Positions 1-10,203 of a stretch of 64,000 bases of DNA are shown one piece after another. Numbering within the stretch: position 1 is the stretch's first letter; every line of letters starts with the position of its first letter. Both the position numbers and the translations under genes were made by a program. The notes below the pieces were generated by a model. The model did no database searches, was not told the DNA's origin, and worked only from the letters and a program-made list of their open reading frames with translations. The DNA is from Schistosoma haematobium (taxonomy: Eukaryota > Platyhelminthes > Trematoda > Strigeidida > Schistosomatidae): assembly GCF_000699445.3 (NCBI RefSeq), contig NC_067196.1:31640616-31704615 (forward strand), in the 5' to 3' direction.

Positions 1-335
1 ATACCATACCATTTAAATGAATAGTGACAAATACAAATACAAAATTCAGCTAAAATTTTTACTAATCGATCACTCTAAACTATTCTTAAACTCATGAAGC
101 TAATAGTTACAGTAATCAAATAACAAAGTGTTGATAATATGAATGAAATTTTCATAAGCTTGTAGTAGATTATTTTAAATAAGTATAAACAGTAAGCCAT
201 AAAACATACTTGTATCTCATATAAATGCATGAAAAATTGATTAAGCAAATAAATCTGATGAAGTGATACTTGTAACGGCTCAAAAGTCTTTTAAAAACTA
301 TTCAAACTAACAAAATATATAATAAAGAACACAAT
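1..335. other. AT-rich non-coding DNA
   Basis: No open frame with protein-like composition and no repeat I recognise. Confidence 0.5.
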
Positions 336-624
336 AGCGAGATTATAGTTTATGGACGAACCAATCAGGTATAAGATAACAGGACTCGGATTTTGGCGCG
401 AAATTCACTCATCCATTTGGTTAAGTAAAGTCTTGGCATTATAGCTGATTTCAGTTCGTGATGAAAACCCTAAATCTAACTCCTAACCTTAATCATCAAC
501 TTTAAATCATAATTTCAATTTCTTATACTAATTTATAACCCTCATTTGGTCCCAGTTATCATGTAGACACTCTCAAGGTCAGTCTAGCGTCGCTCAAAGG
601 CGGTCCATAAATTATAGTCTCACC
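336..624. mobile_element. MITE-like element with terminal inverted repeats
   Basis: The left end (336-357) and the reverse complement of the right end (603-624) match at about 18 of 22 positions, sharing the stretch TTTATGGAC. The flanking 8-mers aacacaat (328-335) and aacatcat (625-632) agree at 6 of 8 positions, which fits an aged 8-bp target duplication. The interior (about 245 bp) has no coding frame. Merlin-type DNA transposons, known in schistosomes, make 8-9 bp duplications, so a Merlin-derived MITE is one reading. Assignment to that superfamily is inference. Confidence 0.5.
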
Positions 625-1008
625 AACATCATAATTGCTTCAATCAACTTATATGAATTCATTATTCAGTCCTTTGAGTGTTACCTGCGTGTAAATAACT
701 ACCATTTATTATTTACTTCATAAGTATTATTAAGAGTTACGCTATCTCACATTAATATCGCAATTTATTTATGATAGAATGATTAGATATTTGAAAAGAT
801 AAAAGAATTTTCTAGCTTTAGCTTCCTGAATTGTGTAACATATTTCAACCTTTCATTAAGATATACAAATAACTTTATGACTTCAAATTCGATTTCTAGT
901 GTTATTAAATTAATGATTAACATTAACGATGTTTGTTAATAATAGTAAATTAAAATAGGAGGGTAAGATTAACGATAAGAAGCTTGATTTTTAAGAATAT
1001 ATGATGAT
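625..1008. other. AT-rich non-coding DNA
   Basis: Nothing recognisable between the MITE-like element and the solo LTR. Confidence 0.5.
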
Positions 1009-1013
1009 ATAAT

Positions 1014-1284
1014 TGTAGTGAACGAAAACACAAATGGGGACAATCGAATGTATTGAATGTATTTGAATACAAATTCACAGAACGCCTTGGTAAAATCTGA
1101 GAACCATACAGTAAATACTTAATTTACAAAATTTCAATCAATTGTCTCAGACTTCACTGTTTCATCACTTCTTTCTGTTCCCATTCTTTCCTTCTCTATC
1201 TTCTCGACCTTCTGCTGCCATACATTCTATTCCTGACTAAATTTATATACTACTTATCTCGATATAAGTAGTACACACCACACA
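1014..1284 (+). mobile_element. solo-LTR-like element, family B, with 5-bp TSD
   Basis: This 271-bp unit starts TGTAGTGAAC and ends CACACCACACA. It is flanked on both sides by ATAAT (1009-1013 and 1285-1289), the expected 5-bp target duplication of an LTR integrase. Diverged relatives lie at 27302-27615 (minus) and 46500-46747 (plus). All three share a palindromic stretch around CTACTTAT..ATAAGTAG near the 3' end. No internal retroviral-type genes are attached, so it reads as a solo LTR; the parent family is not identified. Confidence 0.65.
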
Positions 1285-1289
1285 ATAAT

Positions 1290-2209
1290 TCAGTCATTGG
1301 ATGTTGTTATAAATTATTGAATATGGATTCTTTTTTAAATCTGTGCTTTGCCTTAAGAAACATTTTGTAAACAGATCATAAATGTTAATTGTTTCAACAT
1401 TATTATCACTCTGAACTAAGAAAAATTATGAAAGAAACAAACTCAGTAATCAATAAGGGAAAACTAAGACAAATTCAAAAATTATTTGTCTTTTAATTTA
1501 TCGGTTAACATCTGAAAAATATCATCTAACAACACTATGGAATGTTCATATCGAAACGTTTCACAAGTAACCTTATACATCCGGACTCATATTTATAAGT
1601 ATTGTGATTTACCACGAAATTTAATAATATTAGTTGTCAGACACACGATCTTGCGGATTATCTTAAGTAATTTGCCACAGGTCTTCATTTTAATTACAAG
1701 CTTCTGCAAATATATTTTACTTTTTAGTGGCGCACAAGGGATAATCTACTTATGAGCACTGAATGTTGAATGAATATTTTTTAATTTCATCATTCTGAAC
1801 AAATAATTTAAGACAAACAATAAGCATTCTACTGCTTTCCACTATCCAACTGTAAGCCAGTGTCAAGCTAAACCGCTTTCAATGTACATATACCAAAAGG
1901 GACTGACCAGCTGCACTCTTTAACATCAACTACAGGACGAGAATACAAACCCTTGCAAATTAAAGCGTCAAGAATCCAACACCTTTAAATAAATGAGTGA
2001 AAATTTATTCGTTTGCTTTCTTAACTGTAAAACCATTCGAACTCAAGTATCTCATCAGTCTATTGTCAAAGGATTATTGATAGTGTTACATAGTAGTAGA
2101 AAAATCCATAAAACTATTAACCCCAACAAGAATGAAAGACTCTAAACTTCAATAGAAATCAGGTTCTAAAATCTTAAGAACATAATTTTACAAAAATTCC
2201 TAGCATGAA
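1290..2209. other. AT-rich non-coding DNA
   Basis: One 72-codon frame starts at 1537. It has no recognisable motif and is not supported as a gene. Nothing else seen. Confidence 0.5.
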
Positions 2210-2723
2210 AGTCGTTATAACTTGTGGCCTGTGTGCCTTGTTAATATATAACTTCACGATACCGCCAATTAGAGAGTAGTGAATTATCGATCAGACCAAT
2301 GACGCATAAGGTCCGTACGAGCAGTCTAGAGTCTTTATCGGTCGTGCTTCCCGCCTAGCCCCACTTGTTAAGTCTAGTACACTAATATCAGCCTCTGAAA
2401 TATGAATCATGTATTCTAAACATACTGGGTATATACAAAGCAGACAGACCACATCGTACCATAAAATAGGAAACAATATTTGTACAAGATTTAGCCAAAA
2501 CTCATTGTGAATATGAGAGGTAGTAATTGATAGATAGAACATAACTAAAGAATGGTAAAGTGTATAATAATAGTTCATAGGTCAAAATAAGGCTCATAAT
2601 ATGAGGGATACGAATATGAATAGTTTAGTTACTTAATAATTATACGATAAAAATATACTTATAGTATTGGTCAATAAATGGATCCCAAAAGTAACCATTC
2701 ATTATTCTTATCGGCACATAACA
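2210..2723 (-). mobile_element. solo-LTR-like element, family A (diverged copy)
   Basis: The reverse complement begins TGTTATGTGCCGATAAG and follows the copy at 31584-32087 along its length, through the block reading ISVLDLTSGARREARP in one frame and GGCGGTATCG near the end. The right boundary (2723) is clear. The left boundary is approximate, because the terminal region is rearranged and I found no matching target duplication. The 95-codon minus frame here is part of the LTR, not a gene. Confidence 0.6.
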
Positions 2724-5211
2724 AAAATATTTCTACTGCCTTTCTAGTCACATATGCATCCCTAACAGCCAACTCAATAAATTTTGCTTTGTCTAATTAA
2801 GAAGATTATTAAAATTTGTTTACCGTGAACATAAAACCTTTAAATTAGGCCTAATATTAGATGTCGTTCTACACCGAATGTCTAGTGATCTTAATATGAA
2901 TATTCCATCAAAATTTCCCATCTCGTAGTTGAGTCTTTGACCTCAAATCTTCAACATGTCCTATAATTTTTAATAAGCCTGATAATTCATTTATTTACTA
3001 GTTATCTCATAAAACATTTTTGCATATTACTGAATTTATCAACCATTTAAGCGCTCACAGTGAAAACTAAAGGTTATAAACTTGATCGTTTTCAAGGTCA
3101 TGGATGAACATCTTTGGAAAGTATTACATTTGAATAAAGAAGCTATCCAATACTCTCTGGTTTTCAATCACCGTTTAACTATAATTAACCTATGATGTAA
3201 AATATAAAATAATGATATTCCATTTTTATACAGTAACTGTAAAGTACACACCATAATTTCTGCACATTACACACATATATACTCACACAAAAACTTATTA
3301 TAAAAGCTTTTCCATACAAATACAATTGTGTAATTTTTGAAAATGTAATCATTGAATAGATAAATAAACTTTATCAAAACATTATTTTTATGAAATTCAT
3401 TAAAGTTTCATATTACATTCAGCTTAAACTGTTCACATCACATTGTTTTCCTTCCTTCTTTCCCTATAAATCTAATTAATAATGGACATTGATAGGTAGT
3501 TCTGTCTTTTTAAGGTAACTATACACTAATAAATCTATTTACTTCCCTGAATTGAATTATTTCATTTTATCAAAATGAAAATATACCATTTTAAAAATAA
3601 AAACAATAATACAATCTGATCATAGCTTATAATCAAAGAATAATTAAATGGTGATTTGATCCTTTATGTTTTATTTCAAGACTTTAATGAACTAAAGATA
3701 AATGGACACATAAAGAAAATAAGTGGACAAAGTCAGAATCACTTGTTTTATTGACTAATCAATTATTGGTGAAAAACAATAATAGAGATGAAAGCAATCT
3801 ACTAAACAAGAGAAAAAGAAACGGATGACACAATAATAAGATAAGATGTCGTCCACATCTCAATAACTACAATACAGTTAATATTACTCAATGGTATTTT
3901 CTCAGTTAATTTCTATAAATGCACAAATAAACAATTACGTTGTCTTGTTTATAACTAATGAACCCTAGGGGAAATATAAGAAGAAGATGACAACATAAAC
4001 AAACTACCATCTTTGTACGTTTTCATTTATTGCCACTATTCTTTCATTTTATATGAATTATAAACACGAATTAATATACCCCTATATATATAACACGACT
4101 CAGTGCTAGATTACTGTAGGTCTTCACAAAATCTTATGACCTTGTAGTCGATTCTCGGTGAGCTTTTGATATATTTGTTGCTAAAAGTGAAATAGACATC
4201 AGATGATTACTAATTTCTCTAATTTACTAACTGATAACAATTAATAGGAATATTTACCTTCAAATTTTCATCCAACAATAAAGGACAATTAAAAGGATTG
4301 ATCTTTCCAACTCAATTCTCGTTGACTTCGTAACTATAAATGGAAGTGTATACTTATGACAAAGGTTTTGAGATACCGATGAAACATGTGAGAAACAAAG
4401 GAATTGAAAATATGTCTTTTCGATAAAGATATTATTTAATTTTTTAATTGAACAAATATCTTTATCTAGCAGTAACTGTTTCTTAGCACTGTTCTGCAAT
4501 GTATACAATTTCTTTTTTCTGTATGAAGTGATTGTCATTCATTTTCTGGGTTTAATTTACTTAAATTATAAACAAATAGTTTTCTTTGCCCCAATGGTAC
4601 CTAAATATATAGGAAATTACAAAGGGCATATGATAGCTTACAGCATGTATTACTAGGGAATGATACTATAGAATTGTGTAATTGTTACAGAACACAAAGA
4701 CGCTATCATTCTTACATTCACAAATATTTAAACTTTTATTTTGAAAACAAAAATCACTTCAACTGTAAATACCAGTTACAATTTAACATCTCAAATCAAA
4801 CATGAGTTATATACTTTCAAATATATCACCTATATAGTTGATGACAAACCGCATTTTTATATTTGTATGCAAAAAATGTAGAGTATATGTCTACGGAAAT
4901 TACAACCATTCTATTTCGTTTAATTAATTATTTATATTTCAGTTTGTCGAATAAGTATGAAGTAATTTGTTAGAACCATTTGACAAATGATCAGGATTTC
5001 TGTCAACTCAGTAAGATTGGTCATTTTGTGAGATGACAACTGTTAATAGATCATCATAAATCTAATAATTATTTTTATGTAAGTGATTTCTCTTGAAAGC
5101 CAAAACTGATGGTAATTCTCCAAATTAAAAAAATAGTACCTCAAATATATCAATAAATTAACTACCAATTTAATTTATCAGTATAAGGTTGTGGAGATTG
5201 TTGTGTTTTGA
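2724..5211. other. AT-rich non-coding DNA
   Basis: About 2.5 kb without recognisable genes or repeats. A 92-codon minus frame at 4260-4538 has the composition expected of chance AT-rich sequence. Confidence 0.5.
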
Positions 5212-5436
5212 TTGAGATCAAGAATCGATCAATGTTCGATCATCATTGAAAACCTAGAAATACTGGACGGTCATTTCGTCTCAGTATGAAACTCCTTAGC
5301 AGTGCACATGCACGATTCCGAACATGGGACTCTAACCCTGGATCATCGGTTTCGTGCTATAACTTCTGACTTCCAGACCACTGAGCCGGTATACAATGGT
5401 CTTAAAGTTTAACTTCAAAACCATACTAATAGTCAG
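5212..5436 (-). mobile_element. hammerhead SINE (405-bp family), minus member of an inverted pair
   Basis: On the minus strand this reads tRNA-like box region (CCGGCTCAGTGGTCTGGAAG), B-box-like segment, hammerhead region, then the family 3' tail. It faces a plus-strand copy immediately to the right (5437-5780), 5' ends inward. The arms are closely similar and share the same unusual base in the ribozyme core, so the pair arose by duplication of one mutated copy. Confidence 0.75.
5260..5305 (-). ncRNA. inactive hammerhead-ribozyme relic
   Basis: The minus strand has 5' stem GCACTG, core CTAAGGA in place of CTGANGA, a stem-loop II remnant, and GAAA. Core position G5 is A, which should abolish cleavage. 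The plus partner at 5688-5733 has the same change. Confidence 0.6.
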
Positions 5437-5780
5437 CATGAGCTTACTAATGAATAGATTCGAAAGGTAATTCCCGAAGTTCTGGTGAGAATCAGTGACT
5501 AGTGGAGCCAATTCATATAGAATGTAAGACCGATCAAAGACAATGGGAGATGGTCGCACAGTATCGTGGAGTGATTAAAGTTAAACATTAAGACCGATGG
5601 ATGCTGGTTCAGTGGTCTGGAAGTCAGACGTTATCGCACGAAATCGAAGATCCAGAGTTAGAGTCCCATGTTCGGAATCGTGCATGTGCACTGCTAAGGA
5701 GTTTCATACTGAGACGAAATGACCGTCCAGTATTTCCAGGTTTTCAATGATGGTCTAAAATGGATCGATTCTTGATCTTA
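5437..5780 (+). mobile_element. hammerhead SINE (405-bp family), plus member of an inverted pair
   Basis: This covers nearly the whole unit: the 5' block around CTGGTGAGAATCAGTGACTA, the linker ending GTTAAACATTAAGACCG, the A-box-like GGTTCAGTGGTCTGGAAG, the hammerhead region, and the tail up to about 5780. It is older than most copies in the window, judging by substitutions in every conserved block. Confidence 0.75.
5688..5733 (+). ncRNA. inactive hammerhead-ribozyme relic
   Basis: GCACTG is followed by CTAAGGA (G5 to A), then a weakened stem II, GAAA, and CAGTAT as the 3' stem I strand. Predicted inactive. Confidence 0.6.
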
Positions 5781-7860
5781 ACCAAAATTTAAATTACGTT
5801 GATCTGTCACAAGATGGTAAAGTTTTATTGGTTTATTTTCCAGTAGATTTTCGCCCATCTGTAATCAGGTAAATCAGTAAGTATAACATCATCATGTAGA
5901 AACATACTTTACAAATGGGATCGTAACGTGTCTGTTTCATATTTTACGCCCAAACCACAAAAGTCAAGATACTATATGTCTTTTTCGGCAATTATAAGAC
6001 TCCATTTGATTTAACATTGATATTGATGAATTTCGAGTCAATTTTACGAGAATGACGTATTCACAGGAAAAATAAATAAGTCCAATATGACAAATTGCTT
6101 AAACACACACAAGTTTTTATTGTTTTGTAGATTAATTTTGACAACGTCTATTATATGCCAGAACCTTTATTTTAAGCTAAATAGCCAAAGCTTCTGATCA
6201 ACCAAAGTTATGACGTCCTTTAAATAGTTAACAGATAATTATGATTAACACAGGCGGTTTATTGGAACTGTTCAGTCTGTACATTTTATAATGGATTAAT
6301 GTTAACCAGATAACTGATAGAATTAAGAAAACACGAAGCAGCTCTTTCTCCATCGAGCAAAAGCCAAGACCTTTATGATATACATAAAACATTTTTCGCT
6401 TTTTTGGTAGGTATCTGTTTTACTCCTAACACGAAACAGACTTGTCAGCCAGGATTTCTGTCATATAAGAACGAAATAACAGTCCAGTTGTTTCCACTTT
6501 TCTAACGATATTCTAGCTGACGTTGGTTCATGATATAAACTATAAATATGGAAAAAAAAATACTTACGTTTTTTTATTACATTTCTATCTACATATCTCA
6601 AGTATACAGTTACTTTAATATCATCAACAAAGTTAACAATGATACAAAAATTGTTTTAGACGAATTCCACTAAATCATTTTACCTGTCAGTATACTATTA
6701 TTAGAAAAATCAGTAATAACCAGTAACGATGCCAAATAACTATGGATAAATGTTTCTCTAAATATTTGCTAGTTTTTGATAATGATGCATAATATTTTCT
6801 AAGTCTCATCTCTACAATAATGATGCATTTATTCCCATGTATTAAACTGAATATGTTCAGATATTTTTATCCATCGTCAAATGTAGTCAGCTTCTCTGTA
6901 TAAAGATTTACTAACACTATTAATCATTAATAAAGAATCTTATAGCATAAATCTTAGTGTACTATTTATTATTCTCAAAATAAAAACAAAAAAAAGATAA
7001 ATGAGGCCGCTTCCAGTCAAACTCAAAATTCATATAATTCATTATTAATTTTCAGTGTATTCCTTTTTCAAGTAAATAAACAATTGCACTTTTATGTTAT
7101 TACTAAGTTGATAAGTAGTAATTACACTCTGCGATATTTTAGGTTTTTGGAAAGAAATACATTTTTTTTTCGTAGGATCTTGGTTACACAAGATTTTAAA
7201 GTATTGATAAAGAACAATATCCTTGAATTATTCTTGCTACCAAATTAACTTAGGAAAATGGTGGTTTTAAATTAAGGATAAAAACTAATTCTACCATTCA
7301 AACAAGACTTTACTTGATAACATATGAAATAGTGTAAAAGATTGAAAGTTAATAGTCACATAGTTGATGACTAATCTACAAAAAACTTATTTCACAGAGT
7401 TATAGATTGTTTCAAATAGAATTTATCACATTTTATTTTGTCACTAAGTAGTTTGTATGCATTTTAGTTCACTAATAGAAAATACAATTTCCTAATTATT
7501 TGTTTTGTATTCTAATTGTTGTTCATTTGAAAAGTATTATTTGATTAATTTAACTATGACAACTAAACTTAATTTGACTACACTACTGATGTTACTACTG
7601 ATAATCGATTTAAAAAAAAAACAGACGAACAGAGAGAATAAATTTCCTTTCATTCAGTTTTTCATCATAGATTTTATAAAGGATTACATGGAAACCAATT
7701 TGTATCCAAATATATTCTAGAAATCTTCTCATCGTTCGAACAAATGGAAAGACTTCTATCTTTAGGCACTAAATCAAATCTATTGGCTAAATTCATATAC
7801 TAGTGTAATGCTACAAAATGTCAGATAGTGTATGTCGTTAAAGAGCTTCTTAATAACTTA
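5781..7860. other. AT-rich non-coding DNA
   Basis: Nothing recognisable. The 71-codon plus frame at 7505-7720 is Lys/Asn/Ile-rich and unsupported. Confidence 0.5.
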
Positions 7861-8640
7861 AAACAAAAATTTTTGGACCTCAGAAGGATGGTGGTTGATT
7901 CACAAAAAAAAGAAACGTACTAAAACTAATAAAATCCTAGACAAAAAGATTCCAGACATGAAATTTCCTTCTAATCCAGGTCAGTACATGCACAGTGTTT
8001 CCGGTGTTAATCTCAATGAGACTAAGTTCGAAGCTTTGTCACTAGGTTGCAAGCTTTGTGACTTGAAGAAACCAGTTCATGAAATTGATGTTAAAATTCC
8101 ATTCGAAAAACGTGCGCAAACGGTAGAACTAGTAATTCTATCAGATGATTTTATAAGATTAAAATCAATACTAGTGGACTGTTACTTTAGCTACTCAAAA
8201 AAATGTACAGATGGAACAGATTTTGGACAAAAAACAATGAAGCATCAATGAGACTTAAAATTGGCGACAATTTGTTAATCTCAAAATCAGACTAAGGTTA
8301 TGGTGTAGTTCACATGGATAAATAAAACTATTTAAATAGAACGAAGGTCCTTTTGAATGATAAGAGTAAATTTAAGAAACTTGTAGTGTGGACTAACGTG
8401 GCTGTTATATAGATTATCCTTTCATATTATTAGAAGACAAGAATGAAAGGGACATTTGCCTAATAAATTTAAGGACATTGATCTATCTATTATATTTACG
8501 CTTAAAGAACAGAGTAACAGTATATCGTTTCCAAATATCCTCTTAACAAGAAGAGTAGATGGGACATCAAGAGAAGAGATACATAAAAAATCTGTAGTTG
8601 GACAATATACTCATTTCTGTAGTGATATATAATATATTCT
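7861..8640 (+). mobile_element. Penelope-like element relic, internally deleted
   Basis: The frame at 7895-8251 (118 codons) reads VSGVNLNETKFEALSLGCKL and LKSILVDCYFSYSK, resembling the N-terminal linker of schistosome PLE reverse transcriptases (the N-L-S ... LALSLG pattern). After a gap, 8500-8620 encodes NILLTRRVDGTSREEIHKKS followed by GQYTHF. That matches the RT segment after the catalytic motif in PLEs (FLDILLTRR.DGS.RR.IY.K...GQYTHF). The RT palm between the two is missing, and frames are broken. The element is dead. PLE assignment is from remembered family patterns. Confidence 0.65.
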
Positions 8641-8978
8641 ATCAAACGTGGCCATCGATACAGGAATGAATTTTCGCCGAATTTATATTAACACAATCCT
8701 TCTAAAAATATTCAGACAATTTTCTAATTTCTTCTACTTTTACATATTTACATATTTTTAATATGCGTTTTGTAATTCCGGCATAGTTACAAAAATACTG
8801 ACCTTTCATCAAAATATTATGTAACATAGCAACTATTTAGTTAAATTTTTACAAATAACTGCATTGATCATCACAACCCCCTTCCTTTCAATGACTTAAC
8901 ATTATTTTTTATTCACTATGATACTGTATAATTAACACATAACACTACCACTAAATGAAAGCCATGATGTGAAACTAA
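8641..8978. other. AT-rich non-coding DNA
   Basis: Nothing recognisable between the PLE relic and the SINE. Confidence 0.5.
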
Positions 8979-9442
8979 TTGATCTTAACTATTAAAATTA
9001 CTATGATATCCACAAAACCCCTTCTGATACTAATTAACATATGCTCACTAGTGACTGGCTTCAAGAGGTATTTCCTGGAGTTCTAGTGAGAAACAGTAAC
9101 CAGTGGAATTCAACCGGATCAGTCGTGAGATAGTAACTCACTGATGACAATTGTGGATGTTTCGCTCAATTTCGTGGACTAGTTGAAGTTAAACATCAAC
9201 ACTGTTGAATGCCTGGTTCAGTGGTATAGAGGTTAAGCATTCGCACACGAGACTGATAGGTCCTGGGTTCGAGTCTCGAGGGGTGCGGGGTCGTGGATGC
9301 GCACTGCTGAGGAGTCCCACAATAGGACGAAACGGCTGTCTGGTACTTCCAGGTCTTCCATGGTGGTCTAGCTTCAATTTACTTATGATCCCAACCAATA
9401 AAACTACTATAATATTCACAAAACTCCTTCTGACACTAATTG
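8979..9442 (+). mobile_element. hammerhead SINE (405-bp family) with terminal direct repeats
   Basis: The unit is bounded on both sides by the family tail in the same orientation. One copy is about 8980-9035 (through CACAAAACCCCTTCTGATAC) and the other about 9384-9440 (CACAAAACTCCTTCTGACAC), spaced about 404 bp apart. Between them lie the 5' block (CTCACTAGTGACTGGCTTC), the A-box-like GGTTCAGTGGTATAGAGGTT, the B-box-like GGGTTCGAGTCTC and a hammerhead. The overlapping 91-codon frames on both strands are shadows of this repeat. Confidence 0.8.
9301..9346 (+). ncRNA. hammerhead ribozyme in SINE, core intact
   Basis: GCACTG, core CTGAGGA, stem-loop II GTCC-CACAATA-GGAC, GAAA, short stem III ACGGCTGT and cleavage triplet GTC are all present. 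The 3' stem I strand is TGGTAC instead of CAGTGC, giving two wobble pairs and one mismatch, so stem I is weakened. Confidence 0.65.
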
Positions 9443-9891
9443 TAAAAAATATTTTTTCAGTCAATTCATCGTTTTATTAAACGTCTGAAGAAGTTATGTA
9501 ATCATTTATTTTCAAATAAAAAAACATTATTTCATAAGATAAACTTGAGTATAATTTATGGTACAATACAAGTTCATCTATAACAGTTTCATCATTATAA
9601 AAATATAATTTGTTGTATGTATATATAATAAGTCCTGTAATCATTTACAATGAATCTATACTATTCAATCTGCTTTCTAATGAATACTATATTACATAAT
9701 GTTTACATTGATTCATGATATTATGTAATAAATGTGTACAAATGTTTGTTTTTCGGTTAAGAAAGCTAGAAGGTTATTCGCAGTTTGAAATTCTATACAT
9801 GAATTATTCAACAACAAAAAATACTACTTATGGAAGTGATAGAAAAGAAAAGTAAATTCAAATTGAATTATATCTTAGTTATTATGACTAT
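9443..9891. other. AT-rich DNA downstream of the Kv gene
   Basis: No repeat or coding frame recognised. Confidence 0.5.
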
Positions 9892-9897
9892 TTTATT
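9892..9897 (-). promoter_or_regulatory. candidate poly(A) signal of the Kv gene
   Basis: AATAAA on the minus strand lies about 310 nt downstream of the channel stop codon. Such hexamers are common by chance in DNA this AT-rich. Confidence 0.3.
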
Positions 9898-10203
9898 CAT
9901 TTGTAGAAATAATAGTAACAAACTGAGGAATAGTGTTGACGTTTTGTAAACATGAGATGATACTTTGAATGTGTATTTATGGAATTGTGACTGGTTGATT
10001 TAATATTTAAAAACAAAACAAAAAAGAAATTAATCGTCAAAGACAGACTGTTAGTAACAATAAGGTTAAATGAATGAAAATGATACAACTAATTTGATAA
10101 AATTATGAATGGTAAGGTTATCTATAAATGATTTGTATTAATTGAATGAAATATACAAATAATATACATAAAATATAAAGAAAAAAGATTATGCTAAATT
10201 AAT

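Noticed and set aside
9189..9480. Overlapping 91-codon frames on both strands, and similar frames at 16856, 24628, 29080, 29215, 34958, 38591, 39635 and 52636
   Set aside because: All are translations of the 405-bp SINE, which recurs as a repeat with frame-breaking differences between copies.
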